Below are positions 34,015 to 45,319 of a stretch of DNA of 64,000 bases, one piece after another. Under the pieces are notes generated by a model that saw only the letters and a list, made by a program, of their open reading frames with translations, made no database searches and was not told the DNA's origin. Numbering within the stretch: the stretch's first letter is position 1; every line of letters begins with the position of its first letter. The DNA is from Metridium senile. Lineage: Eukaryota; Cnidaria; Anthozoa; Actiniaria; Metridiidae. Location: contig OX459098.1 in NCBI GenBank assembly GCA_949775045.1, positions 22,860,375-22,924,374 on the forward strand. The letters run 5' to 3'. The position numbers were made by a program, and so were the translations under genes.

Positions 34015-37000
34015 TTAAGTAGAAAATGACATTAGCTGATTGCATTGTTCTTGTAAGACATCACTAAACACTTCATAATGATGATTAAGACCATCTTGTA
34101 CATGAAGATAGTATCTACTGCCTAATGCTCCTACATTACTGTCTCTACTACCATAAAACACCCGCCTTATTCTTGAATGGACAAGGCACATTGCACACCT
34201 ACAAACAATACAAAATGAATGAGAAATAAACAAGTGAATGAAAGGGATGGGTAAAATACATCTTACATGACCTACAAACAATACCAAATGAATGAATGAG
34301 AAATAAACAAGTGAATGAAAGGGATGGGTAAAATATATCTTACATGACCTACAAACAATACAAAATGAATGAATGAGAAATAAACAAGTGAATGAAAGGG
34401 ATGGGTAAAATATATCTTACATGACCTACAAACAATACCAAATGAATGAATGAGAAATAAACAAGTGAATGAAAGGGATGGGTAAAATATATCTTACATG
34501 ACCTACAAACAATACAAAATGAATGGATGAGAAATAAACAAGTGAATGAAAGGGATGGGTAAAATATATCTTGCATGACCTACAAACAATACAAAATGAA
34601 TGAGAAATAAACAAGTGAATGAAAGGGATGGGTAAAATACATCTTACATGACCTACAAACAATACAAAATGAATGAGAAATAAACAAGTGAATGAAAGAG
34701 ATGGGTAAAATATATCTTACATGATGCATGGTTCTCTTGTAACATACAAGTCATAACCAGTGCATAAGTATGGACCAGTCTTTTTTTCTTGATTAGACTT
34801 GATGGTGCTTGCTTGTTGTGTATTGTCACAGGTGTCACACAATACACCTGTACTATTGTCATGCAATATATCAGTATCATTGTCATGTAATACCCACGCA
34901 CCATTATCTTGCTGACAACCCAAACCCCATGCCCCCCCTGCTTGTTGCTGTGCTACCAAGTCAATGGCAACCATGACGGCATGTTGTAGAGGGTGTCCTT
35001 GCCTGCGTAAATCATGAGCAATAGCAAGAACATGTCCACTTTCTGGGTCAACAATTACAGCTCCTATACCAACCTATCAAACAATCAACATTAGTAATGG
35101 TTTAAAGATTGTTTTATTGTTTGTTTCCATGTCTCTCACCATTCCTTTGTTTTTTCCTGTCTTTGCTGCTTGGATGGCCAGTGACATATAACTGTTGATT
35201 TGTTTAACATCATCACCACTAAATAAGTCACCAGATAACATCTTAGCAACACTAGAAAAAAATCAATATAAAACGATAAATGATTAAATAGATAATTAAA
35301 TAAATGAATAAATATACAAGTAAATAAATGAATAAATAAATAAATAAATAAGCAAATAAATAAATAAGTAAGTAAGTAAATAAATATGTAAACATATAAA
35401 TGAATAAATAACGCTCTACATTGTATTGAGCACTTTACCGTCAGTATAGACATATCCACATATATAAATGAATAAATATATATATATACAGTCGATTGTA
35501 TAAAGGTTGTAGTATACATGTATACACATATAACATATATAATGAGATGCAAAAACCAAAAACACTGCTTTTTTCGGGTGTTCTTTGTATGGAATTCTTA
35601 CCAAAATATATATTTTTTATCCTTTCTAAATCTCGTAGTTATCAAAAAAGTACATTTTGAATGTTTTGAGTAGTTATTTAGAAAGTGCATATAATTAGAT
35701 ATGTGTATATATGTATATCTCAGAAACTACAACCTTTATGCAATTGGCTGTATAAGTAAATAAATAAATAAATATGTAAATATATAAATATATAAATAAA
35801 CAAGTATAAAGTAAATATATAAACAAATAAATACATCAAAAAAAGTGAGTAAAGAAATAAATAGGTAAAACAATAAGTAAATTAATAAATAAATAAATAA
35901 ATAAATGAATAAGAAAATAAATACATAAATTTTAAAAAAATCAAAAGAAAATAAATAAGTAAAAATAAATAAATAAGAAAATATATACATTAATAAATTC
36001 ATCCTCGGGAACCCAGGGGTAATCTTCTGTTGCTTGTTTCTCGCTCCCAGAATAAATACCCCTGGGTATGTAGTCTGTTTGAGCTTGTTCCGGAAGTCAA
36101 AAGAGCTGAATTTTGACTTCCGAAACAAGCTCCAACAGACTATGTTCCAAGGGGTATTTATTCTGGGAGCGAGAAACAGATAAACAGAGGATTACCCCTG
36201 GGTTCCCGAGGATGTGGTTAATTATAAGTAAAAAAAATCAGAAAATAAATAAATAAAAAAGATATCAATAAATAAAAAAAGTAAATAAATAAATTTTTCT
36301 TACTATTTATCTTCATGAAAGTTTGATGGCCATAGTTTTGAAGCTTCATTAAACTGTTCTCTAGTCAAAGGTTGAGATTTTGGTACTTGTATAATGTAAG
36401 GCTGGCCTAGTTCTAGACCATGTGTGTTTTTGCATATTTGATCATTATGGACTGCTTTTGTTATTAAAATTTGTAAAATGTCACCTAAAACAGACAAAAA
36501 AAGGAATAAATACAAAACAAAAATATACGGGTAATAAAAAGAAAACGGAAAAAAATGTGTTCCCATACCGGGAGTCGAACCCGGGCCGCCTGGGTGAAAG
36601 CCAGGAATCCTAACCGCTAGACCATATGGGAATTCACATGACTATTAATGAAATTCTTTTATATTTATTACGGTCTTCTATTAATTATTCACTACCTACC
36701 TTTTTCATTGTGATAGATCCGTCTCACTCTCTTTAGATGTTGTAAATCGTCTAATGGAAAGTTTTCTCTAAGTTCTCTTTAATGAAGACCAAATAAAAAC
36801 ATTACGCATAGCAAAGACAAATAATTTATTCTTATTTGTGTTTTACCTGATATATTTTGAAGCCAGTTTTGGGTTTAGAAGGTCTGCCACGTACATTGAA
36901 ACTATCAACAAAATAAAAAAGACAGTTTTTCATGAGAAAATAATTGTTAGTTAGTTCATGGTCATATTTACCTGTTTCTATCGGTCGAGTGAACTCAGCG

Positions 37001-37203
37001 GCAAGAACAGCTACCGGTTTGGCACATTTTTCAACTGATTGTTCATCTCTTGATTTGTTATTTGAACCTTAACAATATAATTATAGACATTAGTCAATTA
37101 TATATCATGTTGACAATAATTCTTTAATAAAAAAGATCAGCTTACCACTTCTAGTTGAGTCATGGTCAACTTTGAGTTTCTTGGCAGGATGTTGTTTGTC
37201 CAT
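34015..37203 (-). CDS. ADAT3: tRNA-specific adenosine deaminase subunit ADAT3 (non-catalytic)
   Basis: Eight exons (37146-37203, 36972-37067, 36847-36901, 36700-36776, 36304-36484, 35140-35251, 34721-35073, 34015-34198) sum to 1116 nt, 371 residues (human about 351). The N-terminal part keeps [14 protein letters not shown] and PLTREQF...WPSNFHEDK. The deaminase fold shows [36 protein letters not shown] and [20 protein letters not shown]. The zinc ligands are His in HAV and the two Cys of PCIMC. The catalytic Glu of the usual HAE is Val, which is characteristic of ADAT3, the scaffold partner of ADAT2 in A-to-inosine editing at tRNA position 34. A loop of about 50 residues with [16 protein letters not shown] looks like a local repeat expansion. 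Start: first ATG, 226 bp from the divergent mARC start. Confidence 0.94.
34197..34722 (-). repeat. 72-78 bp tandem array, about seven copies: an ADAT3 intron repeated end to end
   Basis: Fills the intron 34199-34720 between EPCI and MCAMC. On the transcript strand each unit reads CAT|GTAAGATATATTTTACCC, then a pyrimidine-rich CATTCACTTGTTTATTTCTC, then TTGTATTGTTTGTAG|G. So each copy carries a strong donor at its start and a good acceptor at its end, with only about 5 bp between the acceptor of one and the donor of the next. Confidence 0.95.
35270..36299. repeat. TAAA/AAATA low-complexity tract with nested MITE
   Basis: ADAT3 intron 35252-36303 consists mostly of AAATA/TAAG tetranucleotide-like repeats (35270-35420, 35755-35995, 36225-36299). 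The middle part, near 35440-35750, includes TATACAGTCGATTGTATAAAG and CAACCTTTATGCAATTGGCT in mirrored arrangement, possibly another hairpin element. Confidence 0.75.
36000..36214. mobile_element. 215-bp hairpin MITE (CATCCTCGGGAACCCAGGGG termini)
   Basis: The left end CATCCTCGGGAACCCAGGGG is mirrored by CCCCTGGGTTCCCGAGGATG on the right. Inner segments GAATAAATACCCC and CTTGTTCCGGAAGTCAAAA are mirrored too, so almost the whole element folds on itself. Very few mismatches suggest a young copy. Non-coding; in an ADAT3 intron. Confidence 0.88.
36549..36555 (-). terminator. Pol III T-run terminator of the tRNA gene
   Basis: Seven T on the minus strand, beginning about 5 bp past the tRNA discriminator base. 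Confidence 0.7.
36560..36631 (-). tRNA. tRNA-Glu (anticodon UUC)
   Basis: On the minus strand the gene starts TCCCATATGGTCTAGCGG and ends GGTTCGACTCCCGGTATGGG plus A. It folds into a complete cloverleaf: acceptor TCCCATA/TATGGGA, anticodon stem CCTGG/CCAGG with loop CTTTCAC (anticodon TTC), T arm CCGGG-TTCGACT-CCCGG. Box A (TGGTCTAGCGG) and box B (GGTTCGACTCC) are intact. It has no intron. It lies in the ADAT3 intron 36485-36699 on the same strand as its host gene. Confidence 0.97.
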
Positions 37204-37429
37204 AATTTGCTTTTGCACTCAACAGAACACTTGATGTGCAAATATTCTTTCCATTATAAAGCAAACGAGTTAAAAAACGAATTAAAAAAATTAAATTAAA
37301 GATTAGTAGTGCAATCTTGATGTTTCACCTTTGATAAAGAACGTAAACTACCGTTGGGCTACCTGTGTAATCAACAATTCAGTCAGCGGTCAAACAAAGA
37401 AAACAACGTGGTTGTTGTATCGGTGTGCG
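37204..37429. promoter_or_regulatory. Bidirectional promoter region between ADAT3 and mARC
   Basis: Only 226 bp separate the two divergent start codons, so promoters and 5' untranslated regions must overlap or abut. No clear TATA box can be assigned. The mARC frame stays open back to 37331, but the inner ATG precedes a better N-terminal signal. Confidence 0.65.
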
Positions 37430-39551
37430 ATGAGTTATTCTAAATGTTTATTGCTATCTATTTCTGCTGTAGCTGTATCTGTTGCAGCAGTGATATACTG
37501 GAGACGTAGACAGAGCAAGGAGTTCCATGCTGTAGGTCAAGTGACTGGATTGTATGTATATCCAGTCAAGTCTTGTAAGGGAATACCATTGGACAGTGTA
37601 GTATGCTTGGAGCAAGGCTTGCAACATGATAGGTATAAAGGGCATCTTGTCGACTACCCTGATCCCTTGCTAGCCCATCCCTACATATCATAGGATATAT
37701 GGGAAACACTACCTTTATTAACAGAATAATAGGACAATAACATGTCTTTTGGTGGGCATATTGTTTATTTGTGGTGGGATATTAACATGAATATACACCC
37801 AAGCACAACAATGCAGCTACCTACAAGGGCCACAAATAAACAACATGCACAACAAAAAAGTCTTTATCATTATCAGAAGCAAAAACAGGGCATTAAATGC
37901 ATTTGCCATCCGCATTCTTGGCATTTTGCCCTATCTCTGAGGAGAAAATATCAGCGATTTAGTATCTTTTAGTCAGTCTTAAATTTGAGGTTAAGCAAAA
38001 CGGTACTTTCTAATATCTTTTAGGGTGTTGAAAAAGGAACTAGCCCATTCCATAATGCAAGTATTTTTGTGGTATCTCTTAGGGATTAAAATTTGCTAAG
38101 CAAATTAGGTGTATTTTTCAAAAGTTCCAAAAGTTCCCACGGGACTTTACCTGTCTAAGGCTGAAGGTTGAAGAGAGGAAGTTTAATATTTGACCTTATC
38201 ATGATCGTACCACCATATTATGAAATCTTTATATTAAATAATACTAGTTCTTAGAAAAAGGTGTTTTTAAACGAGTTCTTACAGTGCAACTACTGAAACC
38301 GGGACCACCAAAACATAATTATCCAATCATGATTGAGAATATAAACAATAGAATCTCTACAAATGTTTGTTTGTTTTTTTGCTCAAAATGCTGCCTAATA
38401 CTTTTCTTTATATATTAACGGAAAAGATCGAGATTGAATAAGAAACATCTTATCCTGTGAGAACCCTCTACAAGTTTTTTGTTTGATCACAAAAAATACC
38501 TATTTTGAAATTTGTTTGAAACAGGTACCGTAGTTGCACTATAATCTGTGAAACAAGCCAGTATCTTGAGATTAAAGTATCACAAAGCAGTATTCACTCC
38601 TCCTTTGACTAGTTCTGTTCCTTTCAGGCGATGGATTGTCTTGAATGAAAAACACAACTTTATTTCAGCTCGTGAAAAACCCAAACTACAGCTGGTTACA
38701 CCATCACTGACCAACAACAATGGCCAACTTGATAGTCTTTGCTTGGATGGTCCTGACATGGAAACATTGACGATAAGTTTACCTCTTGACAGTACTGACC
38801 TCAGGAACATAAGGTTGTGTATATGGACTAGCATTCAAAATCAGTAGCTGGCTATAGTATTTTAAACCTAACTGAGCCACACATTTGACTAGAGTATTTA
38901 TTATTATTGTTTAATGTTGTTTCAGTGTTTTTGGCGTGGTTGGAGAAGGACAGTATGCTGGAGATGAAGCAGCACAGTGGATATCTAAGTACCTTGACAA
39001 ACCTGGCTGTCAACTTTATTACATGACAAATCCTAGATATGTTGCCAATGATGAAATTTGGGGAGCAATTGCAAAACCTGATGATAGGGTACAATAGCAT
39101 TGCTCAAACCAGATAACAAAGTACAAACTTTGATATTCAAATAAATCACTCTGTTTCCTTGCAGCATGGATTTGCAGACTTCTCACCATTAATGATGGCA
39201 ACAGAAGAAGCACTTGATGCTTTGAATAAAGAACTTGATACTCCTGTCATAATGAGACGCTTCAGACCAAATGTCATTATCAAAGGAACAAAGACTTTTG
39301 ATGAGGTAAAAACTTTCAATTGTAAAACATTACATGTATTTACAAAACAACCATGGTGAACAAGAACATTACATGTATTTACAAAACAACCATGGTGAAC
39401 AAGAACATATTCATGTTTTCCATTCCATTTCCATGCCCAGAGGCCAATATGTACCCTGAGGGGATGATGATGATGATGATGATGAAGATGATGATGATGA
39501 TGATTACGACGACGACGACGGCGACAGCGGCGGCGGTGGCGACGACGACGG

Positions 39552-39582
<31 letters not shown>

Positions 39583-39983
39583 TATATCTCTAACTTGCAG
39601 GACAACTGGAAGCAGCTAAAAATCAACGATGTTAGGCTGAGATGTCTAAAAAACTGTACTAGGTAAGAATCATCTATGATACATAGATAAGTACTTTATA
39701 TACTTATTGAAAGTCACTATGTTACAGATGTATCATGACTACTGTTGATCCAGACCTTGGAATGAAAACTGGAAAAGAACCCCTAGCAACACTTAAAAGG
39801 TACTGTCAATAATTGTAAACAATTAATGTCACAAGGGGCATTTCTAACAATTATGTTTTTAGAACTAGAGTACCTGAGAACAGAGATGAACGACATGGAG
39901 ATGCACCATTCTTTGGAATTGATGTAGCTATTGATAAGATAGGAACCATGAACGTTGGAGACACAGTCTTTGCAACTAGATAA
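37430..39983 (+). CDS. MTARC: Mitochondrial amidoxime-reducing component (mARC), MOSC-domain molybdoenzyme
   Basis: Seven exons (37430-37632, 38628-38813, 38926-39088, 39165-39305, 39601-39662, 39728-39799, 39863-39983) sum to 948 nt, 315 residues, near the usual 330-340. An N-terminal hydrophobic segment ([18 protein letters not shown]) followed by RRR fits an outer mitochondrial membrane anchor. Then [16 protein letters not shown] (MOSC N-terminal barrel), [43 protein letters not shown] and [13 protein letters not shown], which holds the conserved Cys expected to bind the molybdenum cofactor. It ends [20 protein letters not shown]. The family reduces N-hydroxylated compounds with cytochrome b5 and its reductase. 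I cannot say whether it is the MTARC1 or MTARC2 type; invertebrates often have a single pre-duplication gene. Confidence 0.94.
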
Positions 39984-40400
39984 AGTTAATATCATCTACT
40001 AGATAAAGCATTAAGTTAATAGGGGGTAAAGTTAATAGATAAAGATAATATCATCTACTAGGTAAAGCATAGTTAATATGGGGTAAAGTTAATAGATAAA
40101 GATAATATCACCTACTAGGTAAAGCATAGTTAATAGGGGGTAAAGTTAATAGATAAAGATAATATCACCTACTAGGTAAAGCATAGTTAATAGGGGGTAA
40201 AGTTAATAGATAAAGATAATATCATCTACTAGGTAAAGCATAGTTAATAGGAGGTAAAGTTAATAGATAAAGATAATATCATCTAGGTAAAGCATAGTTA
40301 ATAGGGGGTAAAGTTAATAGGTAAAGACAATATCACCTACTAGGTAAAGCATAGTTAATAGGGGGTAAAGTTAATAGGTAAAGATAAAGTTAATATCAAA
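39984..40400 (+). repeat. About 58-bp tandem array just after the mARC stop codon, about seven copies
   Basis: Unit built from GATAAAGATAATATCATCTA, CTAGGTAAAGCATAGTTAAT and AGGGGGTAAAGTTAATA. It begins within the last codons and stop of mARC (ACTAGATAAAGTTAATATCA) and runs to a partial second copy of the terminal exon at 40402. Confidence 0.93.
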
Positions 40401-40401
40401 T

Positions 40402-40481
40402 TCTTTAGAATTGATGTAGCTATTGATAAAATAGAGACCATAAGAATAGGAGACACAGTCTTTGCAACTATATGGAGTTAA
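40402..40481 (+). pseudogene. Duplicated 3' end of the mARC terminal exon
   Basis: Copies the last about 80 bp of exon 39863-39983: TTCTTTAGAATTGATGTAGC and GGAGACACAGTCTTTGCAAC. Translated it gives [20 protein letters not shown] and stops soon after, versus [20 protein letters not shown] in the gene. It is part of the same tandem event as the array between them, with several substitutions. No acceptor is obvious. Confidence 0.85.
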
Positions 40482-40959
40482 CATTATCATGATTAAACAC
40501 TTTTATCTAACAACATATTATACTATCATACTTGTAAACAGAGTTAATAGCTCTGTTGTAAAAAATATTTTTGGGTTTTCAGTGCAGCATTTCCTGAATT
40601 GAGAGCAATCACGACAAGCTTAGGCCAAGAGAAAAATTCTAAGCAGGAGTCCTTAAATCCCTTTAAAAACGTGTGTCTATGGTGTGAAGATTAAATCATT
40701 AATGCAAGTGATGACTAAATACTCCTGTCAACGGCATATGTTTTTCCTAAATATATAAACTTGAGCAAAGTATAATAACGTTTTACAATGTGACTGATTT
40801 ATCAGTTTAAATACATTCGTGAATCAGTTATTTAACTAGTTATGTATAGTTGTTATTTTTCAACAACACTGTACTTGATTACTTAAATATATACTTATTT
40901 ACAATTCTTCGGTATGTAATTAACGAATCTGCGACTTTTTGTGCGTTACCAATTCAATA

Positions 40960-41470
40960 GTATTATTTATTATGTATCTATAAGCAAGTAGAAATAATTC
41001 TGAGAGCAGATTTACGGGCGAGACACCTAGTAACTTCTACTACTCTGCTTTCGGGCGCGTCACCTTAAAAGCAGTCAGAATTTGAAATAGATAGAAAGAA
41101 AAGAAGCCTTCAATAGAATTATTTATTATGTATTTATAAGCAAGTAGAAATAATTCTGAGAGCAGATTTACGGGCGAGACACCTAGTAACTTCTACTACT
41201 CTGCTTTCGGGCGCGTCACCTTAAAAGCAGTCAGAATTTGAAATAGATAGAAAGAAAAGAAGCCTTCAATAGAATTATTTATTATGTATTTATAAGCAAG
41301 TAGAAATAATTCTGAGAGCAGATTTACGGGCGAGACACCTAGTAACTTCTACTACTCTGCTTTCGGGCGCGTCACCTTAAAAGCAGTCAGAATTTGAAAT
41401 AGATAGAAAGAAAAGAAGCCTTCAATAGTAATATATTTATTATATATGTATTTATAAGCAAGTAGATATA
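40960..41470. repeat. 156-bp tandem repeat, three copies plus partial fourth
   Basis: Unit contains TTTATAAGCAAGTAGAAATA, CTGAGAGCAGATTTACGGGC, TCGGGCGCGTCACCTTAAAA and GATAGAAAGAAAAGAAGCC. Copies are nearly identical, so the expansion is recent. No reading frame or RNA gene recognised. It lies between the mARC gene and the small open frame at 41801. Confidence 0.93.
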
Positions 41471-41800
41471 TGTTATTTAGTAGTAATATTATTATTAGTA
41501 GTCAGTGCAGATATACAAAAATTAAGATTGTATTTCTTCGATCTTGCAAAACATACACCGCTTGAACACATAATAGTTATCATATTTTCTGCATTGATAA
41601 AGCTTATTAATAGATTTTTAACTGACTAACTTACCCGGTCGCTCCGGCAACCAAGGTCGGAAAGGTATAATAAAGTTTACCTGCTTCATCTGGCGCTTTT
41701 GCTTTTATCTTGAAGTATATTTATTTAGTACTGGACCGACGATTCCAAAGACCGTGGAAACGTACACCATAGCCTTGTTTATTTCTCCCACCGGCATTAA

Positions 41801-42025
41801 ATGGCGCCATTTTCTAAATCAGGTTATAAGCTCGACAAGGGAACATGTACGATTTCGCTAGTAAACCGTTCTCGGAAAGTCGAATTAACGCATTTCGTCT
41901 TTGGCCAGCCACATAACTTAACTGTTAACGCGAACCAACGTTTTTCAGAGCTGAGACAACTAGAAAGACCTCTTCGTAACATCGTGTACTTAATAGCTCA
42001 GGATGAACTATTTAGTGACCTTTGA
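41801..42025 (+). CDS. Small open reading frame, 74 codons, unknown
   Basis: ATGGCGCC start with G at +4 but no purine preference elsewhere; the product begins MAPFSKSGYKLDKG and ends RNIVYLIAQDELFSDL. No family recognised, no membrane segment or signal. GC content is higher than its surroundings, which is the main reason to keep it. It could be a first coding exon, a short gene or a promoter-associated open frame. No downstream exons could be linked. Confidence 0.25.
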   Translation: MAPFSKSGYKLDKGTCTISLVNRSRKVELTHFVFGQPHNLTVNANQRFSELRQLERPLRNIVYLIAQDELFSDL

Positions 42026-43156
42026 ATAACGCGCGGGATACCGTCGATATTAATACTAAACTTTGACTATATGATAGCAGTTGACAGGATCGGACGTTAA
42101 ACATGACCGATGTTTTTTTATAAATGGAAACCAGCGAGAAAACTAGTATAGTCTAAGTCGGTGTTTGATATATACGATAGGTAATATAATGAAATTTGTA
42201 ACACCGTAAAATATTACTAAAAAATTCTGAGCAGGATGAGCTGCAAACATAAGTGTTGAAGTACAACAACCACAAAGTAGTGTTAGGTTACAGCTCACCC
42301 CGAGAAGCTTGACGCCTTCAAAGCGACAAAATTCATTTTATTCCTGGCTTAAGCTTGTCGTGGATAATTAACTAGGAAAGTTTTCTCTCTGACTTTAAAA
42401 TACTTGTTTTCTAGTTAGTTCATTATTTACACAAAACTGTTATCATTGATGGATGGCATAAATGAAGTTGATGGTGATGCATCTGATGATGATGTTGATG
42501 GTGGCAGTGGTAATGATGATGATGATCGCAAATCATAAATGTTGGTGATAGTCCTCACTCATTCATCAACCCATCTGAAATATTTAACATTTTTATGTCA
42601 GAGAAGCATAACTTTCCTCAGTAGTTTTATAGTAGAATACAATAGAATAGAATCTTTATTTGCTCTTATATACTAATTACAATATATATTATACATGATA
42701 TTATATATTTGCTAATGAGACTATCGAAATCCGCTTCTTCAATGTCTCGAAGGTATGCTTCATTGTTAAATTTGGTAATATGCTTCATTATTAAATTTGG
42801 TATGAATAGTGATGACTGTATCATAATGTATAAAACAAAATTGTGTATTTGTGCATATTATTGATACAAAACTGTAAAACAATTCTGTGAATATTTTATT
42901 TGGATAAACTTAAAAAATTACATTGCAATTAAGTCAGTGGTAAATAGTATCGTAGTCTAATAAGAATAATGTGATCTTCATTGTAACACTTCTGTATAAA
43001 ATAAACTTTAAAATAAATTTTAATCTCCTGAAAAAAACTTTGTTGGTTGATTACACTTTTATTATTTTGATTTTGTCACAATGTGGTGTTGGATAATCCT
43101 ACATGATATTATAAAATAAAGATTTTGATATATAAGCTGTTCTAACAGACTAGTGC
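42026..43156. other. Intergenic, repeat remnants only
   Basis: Contains a copy of the GTAATATAATGAAATTTGTA element at about 42121-42215 and a GATGATGATG microsatellite near 42440-42530. A TTTATT at about 43058-43063 is a candidate poly(A) signal (AATAAA on the minus strand) for the TMED gene to the right. No exon supported. Confidence 0.55.
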
Positions 43157-44866
43157 TTATATTAATTTCTTTGATGAAAAAAACCTGTGCAAGTAAAAGA
43201 GTTGGCCAGCTGTCAGCACAACAAACAGAATAGTAACAAACACTCCCAAGTACAAAATACGACCACTGGTGGACTCTGTAGAAAGATAAAAATAAAATAT
43301 CAACTATTGTACATTTAAATATTTGAAATACTGCACATACTTTGATGATTTGGCTGGCTACCATGTTTATATCAGAGAACAGAGACATGCTCGACATGCT
43401 CAGCTTATTATTGTAAACACATCCAAAATAAATTATAAAAACTTTTTAAAGTTTAAAAACAATATTAAACATCCACTTGATATAAACACTCTGGGAGATG
43501 TAGAGCACTTTACAAATCAAAGATGTCTCGTGCTTCTTTACAACTCTTCTACAGCTCCCAACGTGTTTATATTAGACACGCATGTTGTTTTATATTCCTT
43601 ACACAGACAAGAAATGATTCACTTATTACCTATTTCACTATTCTGTGAACTCTGCCATTAAAATGCCAACCAACAAAATGCTGTTTTTTCTACTCAGACC
43701 ATTTGCAAACAATTTGAACAAAAATAAACATGCTCTGGAATATATAGGCTACCAATCAAAGGCACTCATACTTTGTGCGCAGAATCTACAGAAGTGTTGG
43801 AAACTTTTTGAGTTTGGACAGAAGTAGAAATGGTGGTTGGCTTTTGAGTTTCAGAGTTTATAAGAATTCCAACCCTGGGACAAACTTATTTTAAATGACC
43901 CTTTCCACATATCATATCAGTACCATCATCTCACCCCAGTCCTTTTGCACCATGTGTTGCATAGAAGCCCTTTTTATAGTCTTGGTTAACAATGGGTGTA
44001 AATGTTGGGTATTCTATGAGCTAAGTTTTATGAGGTGGTAATGAGATCTCGGCAGCTAACTTACCATTAGTAAGATGCATTTCATCTCCTTTCACTATCA
44101 ACCATCCAAAACTTCTAACAAGATAATCAGACATGTCTGATAGCATTAGCATTTTGGTTTCATGTGGAGCTAGTTTTTGAGATGCAGCAATCTAGAAATG
44201 AAAAAACAAAATGACTGATAAATGTCTGTAATCTTGTTTGGTAGACAAGAAAAAATAAAATGTTAATTATTATTGTAATAAGCTTACATCATCGTAGTTT
44301 TTGGCTTCAAATCCAAGCAAAACTTTCAAGGAAATAATACGGTCAACTCCACTTCCTGCTGGGGCTGCGGGACAAAAGACAACAATATAATGAGGTATAT
44401 AGACAGACAGACACTAAGGCAACATCAATCAAGCACATCTACTTTAACACACATATGTTAGCCTTTAATACCTTCATTATGGAAGCAGATGTCCATGACT
44501 GCATCGTAATCAAAGGAGAATGCAAATTTGCCTTCAGTGGCTTGGTCTTTGTTGTACAACAAGTCCTCGAGTTTATCTGGACGAGCATCTTTGATCTTGG
44601 ATGAAATAAGAAACAAGTATTAGTGTTTAGATTGTGCTATACTTGGATTGACAGGAAAAATGACTTACTGTTAGTTTAACATTATAACGATCGTTTTTCG
44701 ACACTGAGTATTCACCCTTTACTGGAATGTCCTTTTTAGCGCCGTCTAAGAAACATTTCTTTGAACCGGCTTTGAGTGAGAAAGAAACAGAATGTACTCC
44801 TTCAAATAAGATACTAAATATAATAGTGGAAACGACTGTAGAACAAATTAAACACGACGATTTCAT
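43157..44866 (-). CDS. p24 family cargo receptor, TMED10-like paralogue
   Basis: Five exons (44669-44866, 44472-44595, 44288-44364, 44065-44191, 43157-43275) sum to 645 nt, 214 residues. Signal peptide in MKSSCLICSTVVSTIIFSIL; GOLD domain from SFSLKAGSKKCFLDG through FAFSFDYDAVMDICF with the paired cysteines; coiled-coil stalk; transmembrane ILYLGVFVTILFVVLTAG; cytosolic QLFYLHRFFSSKKLI with the FF and KKLI motifs that bind COPII and COPI coats. Exon phases match those of TMED10 at 45320-47789, so the two arose by duplication. This copy is more diverged: ALE-type basic stretches such as KCLREE are replaced by KCFLDGAKKD. p24 proteins cycle between ER and Golgi and select cargo such as GPI-anchored proteins. 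An apparent 163-codon frame on the opposite strand at 44727-45218 is a shadow. Confidence 0.9.
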
Positions 44867-45319
44867 GTTGATAATATTCAATGTGCAATTCAAAGACGAC
44901 CTGTACAATGAATCTAAGGTTGAGTACCTGCTTTTGATCAGACACGTCATAACTGCTGCACCGATCAAACGTTCTAGAACACTTTCAATGTTGCACACAC
45001 GAGATTCAAAATACCCAGTTTATAACATATTCACATTTGGGACACAAATATATGAGCCCTTAGCGCTATTTATTGTAAACGAAACGAAAGCAACTTCCGG
45101 CTTCCAAAAACGTTGTTTACATTCAGGATTCCTGTGTTATGGATCTTGTATGTTGTTGGATTTCCTGTGTACTAAACCACTGCGCGCCTGCATTGTTTTT
45201 GTACAGTGGTGTTTATAATCTCCCGGATGCAGCTCTTTCCCGTTCTTCTGCCACGTCGCTGCCATCTTTGAAAACACGTAAAATACTCACAGAAAACGTG
45301 CAGAAAGATAGCCGTTACC
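44867..45319. promoter_or_regulatory. Bidirectional promoter region between two p24 genes
   Basis: 453 bp between divergent ATGs of paralogous genes. No repeats. The region is noticeably richer in CpG (GCGCC, CACGTCG) than flanking introns. Confidence 0.6.

Noticed and set aside
34015..34904. Repetitive frames with [12 protein letters not shown] periodicity
   Set aside because: Translations of the ADAT3 intron array. The real coding part there is only exon 34015-34198 and the exon from 34721.
43323..43827. 112- and 60-codon plus-strand frames
   Set aside because: They lie in an intron of the minus-strand p24 gene, and no domain or splice partner is visible. Could be a decayed element but cannot be supported.
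44727..45218. 163-codon plus-strand frame over the p24 promoter
   Set aside because: Most of it is antisense to the first exon of the minus-strand p24 gene. The product has no recognisable motif.
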